64,000 nt of DNA from Nocardia panacis (lineage in GTDB: Bacteria > Actinomycetota > Actinomycetes > Mycobacteriales > Mycobacteriaceae), in the NCBI RefSeq assembly GCF_003598715.1, contig NZ_QZFU01000023.1, forward strand, positions 186,001 through 250,000, read 5' to 3'. The first letter of the stretch is position 1. Each line of letters opens with the position of its first letter. Both the position numbers and the translations under genes were made by a program. Positions 42,711 to 54,100 of this stretch are shown piece after piece. The notes under the pieces were generated by a model, which worked only from the letters and a program-made list of their open reading frames with translations, was not told where the DNA came from and did not search any database.

Positions 42711-44335
42711 CCACCGCGGTGGCCGGGCGGCACACCGCACCCGCTCTCGGCAGCACAAGGGATTTCGCGGGCACCTGGCAGTTGCTGCGACTGTATCTGC
42801 GGCGGGATCGGGTCATCTTCCCGCTGTGGGTACTGGCTTTCGCGTTTCTGCCCGCGTTCTATGTGGCCAGCACCAAGAAGGCGTATTCGACACCGATCGA
42901 TCTGGACAAGTACGCCAAGACGATCGAGGACACGCCCGCCCTTGTCGCCATGTACGGCAACCTGTACAGCCACGACCTGGGGCCGTTGGCGCTGTGGAAG
43001 GCCGGGCCGTACTTCGCGTTCATCGGGGTGGCCACCATTCTGACCGTCATCCGGCACACCAGGGTCGAGGAGGAGACGGGGCGGGCCGAACTCGTCGGGG
43101 CCACCAGTATCGGCCGCTACGCCGGGCTGACCGCCGTCCTCATCATGACCACGGTCGGCTGCGGCCTAGTGGCACTGTTCGGAACAATGGGTCTGAAGGG
43201 CAGCGGCCTACCCGGCTCGGGATCGCTGGCTTTCGCAGGGACACTTGGTCTTTCGGGGCTGCTGTGGTCCGGGGTCGGCGCGGTGGCCGCGCAGGTCAGT
43301 GCCGGTGCGCGCACGGCGCGGGGCATCGCGCTCGGCGCGCTGGCGGCGGCCTTCGCGCTGCGCGCCATCGGCGACGCGGGAAACGGTGTGCTGTCGTGGT
43401 TCTCGCCGCTGGGCTGGTGTCTGCAGGTGCGCGCGTTCGGCGGCGAGCGGTGGTGGGTCATGCTGCTGCTGGTCGCCACGGCGGTCATCGGGGTGACGGC
43501 GGCGTATTGGTTGCTGCAGGACCGCGATACCGGATCCGGTTTGGTCGCCGAGCGTCCCGGCCCGCCACGAGCCGATGCGGCACTGTCGGGTCCGGCCGGG
43601 TTGGCGTGGCGGTTGCAGCGCGGCTCGCTGCTCGGTTGGGCCATCGGGTTCCTGCTGTACGGGCTGTTGATGGGCGGTGTGGTCAACAGCGTCGGCGATA
43701 TGCTCAGCGAGGGCGCCGTGCACGATGTCGTCACCAGGATGGGTGGCACCGATGCGTTGAAGGATGCCTTCATCACGCTGGCGATGGGCATGCTCGCCAT
43801 CGGTTCGGCCGCCTACTCCCTCTCGGCGACCATGCGGTTGCACGAGGAGGAGAGCAGCGAGCGCGCCGAGGCCACCCTCGCGGGCGCCGTCAGCCGACCG
43901 CGATACGCGGCGAGCCACCTCGGTTTCGCGCTGCTCGGCCCGGCCTTGCTGCTGGTCATCGCGGCGGTGGCGATCGGGGTGATGTACGGCTTCGCCGACG
44001 GCGATATGGCAGGCAAGCTCGCCAAGACGCTCGGCGCGGCGCTGGTCCAGTTGCCCGCGGTGTGGGTGCTCACCGGGGTCGCGACCGCCATCTACGGCTT
44101 GGCGCCGAAGTACACGCAGGTGGCGTGGGGCGTGCTCAGTCTGGTGCTGGTCATCTACTTCCTCGGTGCACTCAATGGGTTACCGCAGTGGGTGGTCGAT
44201 CTGGTGCCGTTCACGCATGTGCCGAAGGTGCCGGGCAGTGCCTTGCAAGTGGCGCCGCTGCTGTGGTTGCTCGCAGTGGCCGCCGCCTTGCTCGGGATGG
44301 GCATCGTCGCGTTCCGGCGACGAGATCTGCGCTGA
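42707..44335 (+). CDS. ABC exporter permease (Rv1217c/tetronasin-type)
   Basis: 542 residues from ATG 42707. About twelve hydrophobic segments in two halves of six, with the charged loops RHTRVEEETGRAELVGATSI and RLHEEESSERAEATLAGAVS at matching positions, i.e. a fused duplicate permease. This is the architecture of Rv1217c and tetronasin-type exporters. With the ATPase it makes a multidrug or metabolite efflux pump; whether it exports the product of the nearby NRPS is possible but not shown. A hairpin (44359-44391) follows. Confidence 0.85.
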   Translation: MTTAVAGRHTAPALGSTRDFAGTWQLLRLYLRRDRVIFPLWVLAFAFLPAFYVASTKKAYSTPIDLDKYAKTIEDTPALVAMYGNLYSHDLGPLALWKAGPYFAFIGVATILTVIRHTRVEEETGRAELVGATSIGRYAGLTAVLIMTTVGCGLVALFGTMGLKGSGLPGSGSLAFAGTLGLSGLLWSGVGAVAAQVSAGARTARGIALGALAAAFALRAIGDAGNGVLSWFSPLGWCLQVRAFGGERWWVMLLLVATAVIGVTAAYWLLQDRDTGSGLVAERPGPPRADAALSGPAGLAWRLQRGSLLGWAIGFLLYGLLMGGVVNSVGDMLSEGAVHDVVTRMGGTDALKDAFITLAMGMLAIGSAAYSLSATMRLHEEESSERAEATLAGAVSRPRYAASHLGFALLGPALLLVIAAVAIGVMYGFADGDMAGKLAKTLGAALVQLPAVWVLTGVATAIYGLAPKYTQVAWGVLSLVLVIYFLGALNGLPQWVVDLVPFTHVPKVPGSALQVAPLLWLLAVAAALLGMGIVAFRRRDLR

Positions 44336-45164
44336 CGGTTACCGCACCGCAATAAACCACGGCCCGCATCCGTCCACCGGATGCGGGCCGTCCTGCGATA
44401 TGCGGCAATCGCGACAATCCTCGCCGAGGCAAAACTTCAAGCACCGACAAGACCGAGCGAAAAGCGTTGGATTCTAGCAGTCCGCCACCTCGAAAAGGAG
44501 GCGACATTCCGAGGCCAACCGGCTGATATAACCGTCGAACTCCTTTTGCGGGACACCAATCCCGATTATGTCCACGACGGCGACTACCCTCCGGGGGCCG
44601 CCTGCGACCGCCATCGACCTGACGTCGGTACGAATGGATCGATCTTCCTGTACCCGTGGTCTCACTCGCCCCGAGAATTCGTCCCATCAGTCGCGCATCG
44701 GCACGGTTTACTGGTTGTTTATCCGACGAATACCTTCAAGTGATCCCCCTCGGCCGCAGCGGGTTTGAAATGTTACTAGTGCATTCCGACCAAACAGGTA
44801 TGCTGGCAGTTCGCTGACAGAGTTGTCGATTCGATGCCCGAACTGGCGGTACGGCATCGATGCGCTGGACGGTTGCGTTCTCGGGCTGTAGTCCAGGTTC
44901 ACTCCGCCGCTGATAGGCAAGGATGTCCATGCTCAGTCAGATCCCTCGCCGCAATTGCCGTCGTTTTTCTCCGCACCCATCGGGCCATGTCTGCTCCGCT
45001 ATTGCCTGAGCGAAGTCGCGAGTACACCAAGAAAGGCGGCGACTGCGGCCTGCCCCGAATCGACGGCGTCCTATATATCAGCAGTGATTCAATGCCGACG
45101 TCACTATTATCGGGTGGGTTGAGTCTGTCGCGAGCCGGAAGCGATCGGAAGAGGTCTACCAGCC
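44336..45164. other. Region between exporter and NRPS, lower GC
   Basis: About 830 bp. The first 60 bases hold a terminator. The rest is visibly lower in GC than its surroundings, with AT-rich patches (44455-44480, 44735-44770, 45070-45115). No gene with a ribosome site and family match was found, and no MbtH-like gene. It probably contains the NRPS promoter. A stretch CCTATATATCAGCAG at 45069-45083 is the most promoter-like. Confidence 0.45.
44359..44391 (+). terminator. Exporter operon terminator hairpin
   Basis: Perfect 14-bp inverted repeat (44359-44372 with 44378-44391) with a five-base loop, 23 bp after the permease stop. No T-run follows. Confidence 0.7.
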
Positions 45165-48100
45165 ATGAACGACGAACACCGGGACTTTCGCAAGGCAACA
45201 GCAGACGAACTGATTCCGCTGTCGTTCGCACAATACGGGATGTGGTTGGCCGACAGCGCGCACAGCGGGGCCGCCACCAATATCGCGCAATACGTAGACA
45301 TCTCCGGTCCGCTGGATACGGACGCGTTCAATAGGGCTGTCCATGCGGCGCGTTTGGAGACCGGGTCGATGATCGTCCGGATCGTCGAACGCGACGGCAG
45401 GCCATATCAGTTCGTCGATCCGGGTATCACCTTCAACGAGTTGGTGCTGGATCTGAGCCGCGAGCCCGATCCGCCTGCCGCCGCGTTGGCGTGGATGCGC
45501 CGCGACTACACCCGACCGGTCGACATCAGTCAGCACCAATTGGCCGACACCCGACTGATTCGCATCGGCGCCGACCGGTACCTGTGGTACGCACGCGCCC
45601 ACCACCTGGTGATCGACGGTGTCGGCGCGTTCAATGTCGTCAGCCGCGTCGCCGAGCACTACAACGCCATCCTCGCCGAGCGTCCCCCGTCGAAGCTGGT
45701 GGCCGCGACGCTGAGCGAGATCGCCGACGAGGAGCAGAACTACCGCGACAGCAAGCGATTCGCCGACGACCGCGCGTACTGGCTGGACAAGGTGGCGGGA
45801 CTGCCGACCCCGGTGGGACTGTCCGGGCGGGCCGCGCGACCGGGCGATATCGATCGCGACGCCGCCCACGAACTGCCCGCGGCGCTGTACGAGCTGCTCG
45901 ACCGCCGGGCCGCCGAGTTGGACGCTTCCACCGCGCAGCTGGTGGTGGCCGCGTTCGCGGCCTTCAGCGCCCGGATGACCGGCGCAACGGATGTCGTGCT
46001 GTCGGTTCCGGTGAGCGCGCGGGTGACGATGCGGCTGCGCAAGGCCGCGGCGATGCTGGCGAATATGGTGCCGATTCGGTTCGGCATCGACGATGCCACC
46101 ACGGTCGCGCAACTGGTCAGGACGTCCAGTGCCGAACTGGTGTCCGCGCTGCGGCATCAGCGGTTCCGGTTCGAGGATCTGCGTCGGGAGTCGGCCGCGA
46201 TCGATCCCGCCGCCAATTCCTTCGGCCCGGTGGTCAATATCGTCTTCTTCGACACCGATATCCGACTCGGCGCGGCCGTCGGCCGCTATCACGCGCTGAC
46301 CTCCGGCGTGCTGGACGATCTCCAGGTCAATGTGTACCGGCATGGCCCCGACGCGCCGATCCTGCTCGAACTGCACGGCAACGAGAACCTCTACAGCCAG
46401 CTCGAAATCGACGCGCACGCCGAGGGATTCGTCGATTTTCTCGGTCGTTTCGCTGCCGTCGACCCGAATACGACGGTGCTCGACCTGCCACTGCTCACCC
46501 CCGAGGCGGAGCGCCTGCTCCCCGAGGCCGGGGTCGCGAGCAACACTGCCGACGGCACCTTGGTCGACGCGCTGTCGCGCCAGTGCGCGGCGACGCCGGA
46601 CGCGGTCGCCGTCTCCGGCCCGGACGCGACGCTCACCTATCGCGAACTCGACGAACAGGCCACCGCGTTGGCCCGACGCCTGATCGCCGGGGGCGCGGGT
46701 CCCGGCGGGCTGGTCGCGATCGCGCTGCCGCGCGGCAGCGCGTTGATCGTCGCGATGGTGGCGGCGCTGAAATCGGGTGCCGGATATGTGCCGCTCGAGG
46801 TCACCTATCCGACGGAACGGCTGGAATACATTCTCGGCCAAGCCGATCCGATAGTCGTGCTCGCCGATGCGCAGACGGCCACCCGATTGCCCACCGATCC
46901 GGATCGGATCATCGATCCCGAAGTCGTGACCCATACCTCGGCTCCGATCACCGATAGCGACCGCCGCGCACCGCTGCGGCCCGATGACACGGCCTACGTG
47001 ATCTTCACCTCCGGATCGACCGGCAAACCCAAGGGCGTTGTCATCAGCCATCGCGCGGTGCTGACGTATCTGTCGAACGCGAACGCCGCCTTCGGTATTC
47101 GACCCGACGATGTGTGGACCTTCCTGCATTCGGCGGCATTCGACTACTCGATCTGGGAAGTCTTCGGCCCCTTGGTCTCCGGTGGCCGGATCGTGGTGGT
47201 GGATGCGATGACCGCCAGGGCGCCACAGGAATTGGCGGAGTTGGTCGCCATGGAGCGCGTCACCGTCTTCAGCCAGACGCCGTCGGCGTTCACTCAGTTC
47301 GCCGCCGCCCAGCGTCGGTATCTGCGCGCGGGCGCACCGGCGGGCGCGCCCGCGCTGCGGACGGTGGTGCTCTCCGGTGAAGGGCTGGATCCGGCGGCGC
47401 TGGCCCCCTGGTACGCGGACAATCCGACGCTGCCGGTGCTGGTCAACAGTTACGGGATCACCGAGACCACCGTGTTCGTCACGCATATGCCGCTCGTGGC
47501 GGCGGATGCCGTGCCCGGCGCGCCGAGCGCCATCGGAGCGCCGCTGCCCGGATTGCGGGTGCGCGTGCTCGACCAGCGGTTGCGCCGCACCCCGGTCGGC
47601 GCGTGGGGCGAGATCTACGTCGCGGGCGACCAATTGGCGCGCGGCTACCTGCATCGCCCGGATCTGACGGCGGCGCGGTTCGTCGCCGATCCGTTCGGTC
47701 CGCCGGGAAGCCGCCTCTACCGCAGCGGTGACGTGGGCCGCCTCGGGCACGACGGCGGGCTCGAATACCGGGGTCGGGCCGATCAGCAGGTCCAATTGCG
47801 GGGTTTCCGTATCGAATTGGACGAGGTGCGCACCGCGCTGCTGGCCCATCCCGCCGTCGCGGCGGCGGCCGTCGTGGTGCACCAGCCCGAGACCGAGGCC
47901 GCTCGGCTCGACGGTTACCTGGTGGCGGTCGAGGGTCTGACCTGCGACCCGGCGGCCGTCGCGGCGCGGGCGAGTGCGCTGCTGCCCGACTACATGCTCC
48001 CGAGCACGCTCACGGTGCTGCCGGTGCTACCACTGACCGTCAACGGCAAGCTCGATACGCGGGCGCTGCCGGAGCCGGAGCCGGTGGTGGCGGAATACGT

Positions 48101-51100
48101 CGCGCCGCGCACCGAGACCGAGGAACTGGTCGCGCGGATCTTCGCGGAGTTGCTCGGCCTGGAACGCCTCGGCGCGCAGGACGGCTTCTTCGAGGCCGGC
48201 GGCAATTCGCTCATCGCCGCCGCGGCGGTGGCGCGGATCGCGGACGCCGCCGAATGCGAGCTCTCGGTCCGCGACCTGTTCGCCAATCCGACCGTGGCCG
48301 CGCTGGCCGAGTGCGTCGGTCGCGCACGGCGCCGGGTTCGACCCGCGCTGGTCCCGGTGGCTCGGCTCGGCGCAGTCGATCTCGCGCCCGCCCAGCAGCG
48401 CATGTGGTTGCTGAATCGGGCCGATCCGGACTCCGCCGCCTACAACATCCCGCTGATCGTGCAATTGCGCGGCCGCCTCGATCCGAAGGCGCTGCGGGAG
48501 GCACTGGGCGATCTGCTGGTCCGGCACGAAACGCTGCGCACCCGATATCCGGATCGCGATGGGCGCGGAGTACAGGAGATCCTGTCGGCCGAGACCGTCC
48601 TCGCCCAGATCCCTTGTGTGGCAGAGCCTGTCGAGTCCGAACCGGAGCGGATCGCCGAGCTCGCCGGGCGCGGGTTCGACCTGCGCGAGCAGGCGCCGAT
48701 CCGGGTGGCACTGCTGGCGACCCCGATACCGGATCGCCACATTCTGGTCTTCGTACTGCACCACATCTGCTGCGACGGATCGTCATTGGCGCCGTTGGCG
48801 GCCGATTTCGCCGCCGCCTACGCCGCGCGAAGCAACGGAACGACGCCGCAGCTGCCCGAATTGCGGGTGCAGTACGCCGATTACGCGGCCTGGCATCGCA
48901 CACTGCTCGGCGCCGACAGCGATCCGGATTCGCTCGCGGCCGAGCAGATGCGCTACTGGACAGCACAATTGGCGGACGCGCCGGAAGTGGTCGAACTGCC
49001 CGGCGACCGACCGCGCCCCGCGCAGGCGACGATGCGCGGCGCGGTCGCCGCCACCACGATCCCGGCGGCCACCTTCGCCGGTATCGAACAACTCGCCAGG
49101 GCCGCCGATGTCACACCGTTCATGGTCGCGCACGCGGCGGTGGCGCTGCTGCTGGGCCGACTGTCCGGCGGCACCGATATCGTCATCGGTTCGCCGCTGG
49201 CCGGGCGGGGCGACCCCGCGCTGACGCCGCTGGTGGGCATGTTCGTCAATACGGTGGCGCTGCGGACCCCGGTGCGCCCCGAGGACACCTTCATGACCCT
49301 GCTGGAGCAGGTCAAGCAGGTCGATCTGGCCGCATTCATCCACGGCGATCTGCCGTTCGACCGGATCGTGGAGCGCCTGCGCCCGCAGCGTTCCACCGCG
49401 CACGCACCGCTGTGCCAGGTCTATCTGTCCTTCGACGATATCGGCCGACCCCGACTGGAGTTGCCCGACCTCGCGGTCCAGGTGCTCGATCCCGGTCCGG
49501 AACCGGCCAAGGTGGATCTGATCTTCACCGTGGCGGGCAATTCCGGCGGCGATGCCGGGCTCCGGATCAACTACGCGACAGACCTTTTCGACCATGCCAC
49601 GGTCGTCGAACTGGCCGCGCGCCTGATCCGGGTCCTGGACGCGGTGGTGGCCGATCCCGGCGCCCGCGTCGGTGAAGTGTCGCTCCTGTCGAATATCGAG
49701 CAGGCCGCCCTGTTCCCGTATCGGGGGCCTGCCGAGGTCGCGCCGGTACCGCTCGCCGCACTGCTCGCACAGGGGGTGGCGGCGCGCGATGCGGTGATCA
49801 GCGGGTCGCGGCGGATCGACTACGGCACCCTGGACGCCGATTCGAACCGCCTGGCGCGCCGGGTGCTGAGCTCGGGTGTCGCACCGGGCGATGTGGTGGC
49901 CATGGTGCTGGGGCGCTCGGTGGAGTTCGTGCGCTGCGTCTGGGCCGTCGCCAAGACCGGCGCGGCGCTGGTGCTGGTCGATCCGCGCAATCCGACGCAG
50001 CGCGTGCTGGCCATGCTGACCGACTGCGGGCCGAAGGTCGTGCTGACCGCGCGCGGATTCGAAGACCAAGTGCCGGACGGGAATTGGACGCGCATGACGG
50101 TCGACGACCCGCAGGTGCGAGAGAGTCTCGCCCGCGGTTCGGACGCGCCGGTGACCGATGCCGAACGGGGCCGCCCCGTGTATTCGAGCGACATCGCCTA
50201 CGTCATCTACACCTCGGGCACCACCGGAGTTCCCAAGGGGGTGGCCGTCACCCATCGGGGATTGGCGAATTTCGCCGCCGAGCAGCGCGAGCGCTATCAC
50301 GTCGAACCCAGCGACCGGGTATTGCTCGGCGCCGGACCGGGTTTCGACGCGGTCCTGCTCGAGGTGCTGATGGCGCACCCGAACGGCGCCGCCCTGGTGA
50401 TCGCGCCGCCGGAGGTCTACGCGGGCGCGGAATTGGCCGAGCTGATCCGGTCGCATCGGGTGACCCACGCCTTCCTCACCCCGACGGTCATGGCCTCGAT
50501 GTCGCCGGACGGCTTGGCCTGCCTGCGAGTGCTGGTGGCGGGTGGTGAGGCGTTGACCGCCGATCTGGCGCGCGTCTGGGCGCCCGGCCGCGATCTGCAC
50601 AATGGCTACGGCCCCACCGAGACCACCATCATGGTGGCGATCAGCGCGCCGATACCTGCCGTCGGTCCGATCACCATCGGCGGCCCGATCCGGGGCATCG
50701 GCGCGCTGGTGCTCGACGCGGGGCTGCGCCCGGTGCCGATCGGCGTCGCGGGCGAATTATATGTCTGCGGAGTGCAATTGGCGCGCGGCTATATCGGCCG
50801 CCCGGCCGCCACCTCGGCCGGTTTCGTCGCCAACCCCGCCGAGCCGGGCGCCAGGATGTACCGCACCGGCGACCTGGTCCGGTGGACGGCCGAGCACACC
50901 CTGCAGTATCTGGGCCGGGCCGACCAGCAGATCAAGATTCGCGGCCAACGCACCGAACTGGCGGAGATCGAGGCCGTACTGGCCGAGCATCCGGAGGTGG
51001 CGCACGCGGTCGTGGCCGTGCACGGTGCCAACGGCGATGGTCGGCTGGTCGGATATCTGGTGGGCGCCGCCGGGGTGGACGCCGAGGCGGTGCGGGTGAG

Positions 51101-54100
51101 TGCACGTCATCGGCTGCCCGCCCACATGGTCCCGGATGTCTGCATGGTGCTGCAGCGGCTGCCGCTCACCGCCAGCGGCAAACTCGACCGGTCCCAACTT
51201 CCCGAGCCCGTATTCGCCCGGCCCGCAACGGATATCGGTCCGCGCACGCCCGCCGAGGTTCGCGTCGCGGATATCTTCGGCGAGGTGCTGGGCACCGCCG
51301 AGATCAGCGCGCTGGACAACTTCTTCGATCTGGGCGGCAATTCGCTGTCCGCCACGAAGGTCGCGGCGCGGATCGCGGGCGAGTTCGGAGTGGAGATCCC
51401 GGTGCGGACCATCTTCGAGGCGCCGACCGTCGACGAGTTGGCCCGCCTGCTGGCCGACGTGGCGGTGGGAGCGGGCGGTCGGGAACCGCTGCGCGCGCTG
51501 CCGCGGCCGCCGCGCATCCCGCTCTCCCCCGCCCAGACCCGGATGTGGTTCCTCAACCAGTTCGACACCTCGGCGGCGGTGTACAACGTGCCGGTCGTCG
51601 TCCGGATCAGCGGGCCGCTGGATGTCGGCGCGCTGCGCGCGGCATTGACAGATGTGGCGGACCGCCACGAATCGCTGCGCACCTACTATCCCGACGACGA
51701 TTCCGGGCCGTATCAGCAGGTGCTGCCGGTCGAGGCCGGGGTGTCCGTGCCGGAGCCGGTCGCGGTCGATCCGGTCGAGCTCGAAGCCGCGATCAAGTCC
51801 GAGGCCGAGCGCGGGTTCGACGTCCGCGCCGCGGTGCCGTATCGAATCACGCTATTGCGCAGTGGCTCCGAGGAATACACGGTGGTGCTGGTGGTGCACC
51901 ACATCGCCATCGACGGGTCCTCGCTGGCCCCGCTGGCCAAGGATCTCGCGGTGGCCTACGACGCCCGGCGGCGCGGCGAGTCACCCGGCTGGTCGCCGCT
52001 GCCGGTGCAGTACGCCGACTATGCCCTGTGGCAGCACGAATTCCTCGGCGCCGAGGACGATCCCAGCAGTGTGACCGCCGACCAGATCCGGTTCTGGCTG
52101 GCCGCGCTGGCCGACCTGCCCGAACTGCTGGACCTGCCCACCGACCGGCCGCGTCCGGCGCGGCAATCGCTGCGCGGCGCGATGCTGTCGGCGGCGCTGC
52201 CCGCCGAATTGCACCGTGACCTGGTCCGGGTGGCCCGCGACCGTGCCGCGACGGTGTTCATGGTGACCCAAGCCGCTTTCGCGGTGCTGCTGGCCCGGCT
52301 CTCGGGAGCCACCGATATCGCGGTCGGCACCCCGATCGCCGGGCGCGGCGAACCGGCGCTGGACCCGATGATCGGCATGTTCGTCAACACCTTGGTGCTG
52401 CGGATGCGCATCGATCCCGCCGCCCCGTTCACCGAGATCCTCGATCGTGCCCGAGCGGCGGATCTGGCGGCATTCGACAATGCCGATATCCCCTTCGAAC
52501 GCCTGGTCGAGGTGGTCAATCCCCCGCGCAGCACCGCGCACGCGCCGCTGACGCAGGTCGGATTCTCCTTCCAGAACATCGAGGTGCCGACCCTGGATCT
52601 CGCGGGCCTGCGGGTGCGCGCGGAGTTGATCGAGCCGGGGGTGGCCAAGTACGACCTGCACCTCAATCTGGTGGACAGTCTCGATCCGGACGGGCTGCCC
52701 GGCCCGATGGGTATCGAATTCGGCTATGCCACCGACCTTTTCGATGAATCAACGATCCGATCGATGGTGGATCGACTGTTGACGGTGCTGCGCGCGGTGG
52801 TTGCCGAACCGGAGCGTCCGGTCGGCGATCTCGACCTGTTGCATCCGCGCGAAACCGCGGCACTCGCGGACTGGAGTCGGGGTCCGGTCGCCGCGGCGAC
52901 CCCCGCGACGATTCCGGATCTGTTCGCCGCGCAGGTGGTCGCGGGCGCGGACCGACCGGCGGTGATCGACGCCGCCGACGAGGTGACACGCAGCTACGGC
53001 GAGTTCGCGGCCGAGGTGAACGTGTTGGCGCGCATCCTGATTCGGCGCGGTGTCGGCCCCGGCAGCGTGGTGGGTGTCGCGATGCGGCGTTCCACCGATC
53101 TGCTGGGCGCGCTTTTCGCCATCCACGCGGCCGGTGCCGCCTACCTGCCGCTGGATCCGGACCATCCGGTCGACCGGTCGCGCGCCGTGCTTGACGCGGC
53201 CCGACCGCAGGCGGTGCTGACCCGCGCCGCGGATGCGGTCGAACTGCCTGCGGACACGACCATTTGGGAACTGTCCGAACTTGCCGAGTCGGGTATCGCG
53301 ACCGGCCCGGTGACCGATGCCGAACGGCTTCGGACGCTGCTCCCCGGCGACCTCGCCTACGTCATCTTCACCTCGGGCTCGACCGGCGTGCCCAAGGGCG
53401 TCGCGGTGCCGCACGAGGCCGTTGTGAACCAATTGCGTTGGCTGCGTGAACATTATCGGATCGACGAGGCCGACACCCTGCTGCTGCGGACGCCGTTCAC
53501 CTTCGACCTCTCGGTGTGGGAGTTGTTCGCCGCGTTGACCGCAGGCGCCCGGCTGGTGATCGCGGGCAGCGCCGACCACACCGATCCGGTCGCGGTCGCC
53601 GGACTCGCCGCCCGCCACGGCGTGACCGTGCTGGACTTCGTCCCCTCGCTGCTGTCGGTATTCCTCGATATCGCGGCCGAATACGACCTGCGCGCGCTGC
53701 GGCAGGTGCTGTGCATCGGTGAGGCGCTGGATCGGGAGACGGTGCGGCGCTTCAGATCCCTGAGTTCGGCCCCGATCGACAACCTGTACGGTCCGACCGA
53801 GGCGGCGGTCAGCGCGACCCGGTACGAGATCACCGAGTCGCCCGCCGATCCGGTGCTGCCGATCGGACGACCCGAAACCAATGTGGTCTTGCGCGTGCTG
53901 GATTCGCGGCTGCGACCGGTGCCGGTCGGGGTGACCGGTGAACTGTACATCGGCGGAATCCAGCTGGCGCGCGGGTATCACGCCCGTCCGGCGGCGACCG
54001 CCGCGACCTTCGTCGCCGATCCGTTCGGCTCGCACGACAGCTCGCACGACAGACTGTATCGGACCGGTGATCTGGTCCGCTGGGACGCCGAGGGTGCGCT

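Noticed and set aside
44381..44743. 120-codon open frame between exporter and NRPS; also 44474-44665 antisense
   Set aside because: No ribosome site and no recognisable family; the first begins inside the terminator hairpin.
44392..45164. Iron box before the NRPS that would make it a siderophore synthetase
   Set aside because: Searched by eye on both strands and found no match. The EntF-like C domain alone does not prove a siderophore.
44336..45164. MbtH-like gene expected near an NRPS
   Set aside because: No frame shows the SWP or DERPRSL-like motifs of MbtH proteins; it must be elsewhere or downstream.
45156..47882. Long open frame antisense to the NRPS, also at 48783-50600, 52749-55706, 57099-59522 and 62370-63896
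   Set aside because: High-GC codon bias leaves the antisense frames open. Their translations are His/Arg/Gln-rich and match no family, while the sense frame carries intact NRPS motifs throughout.
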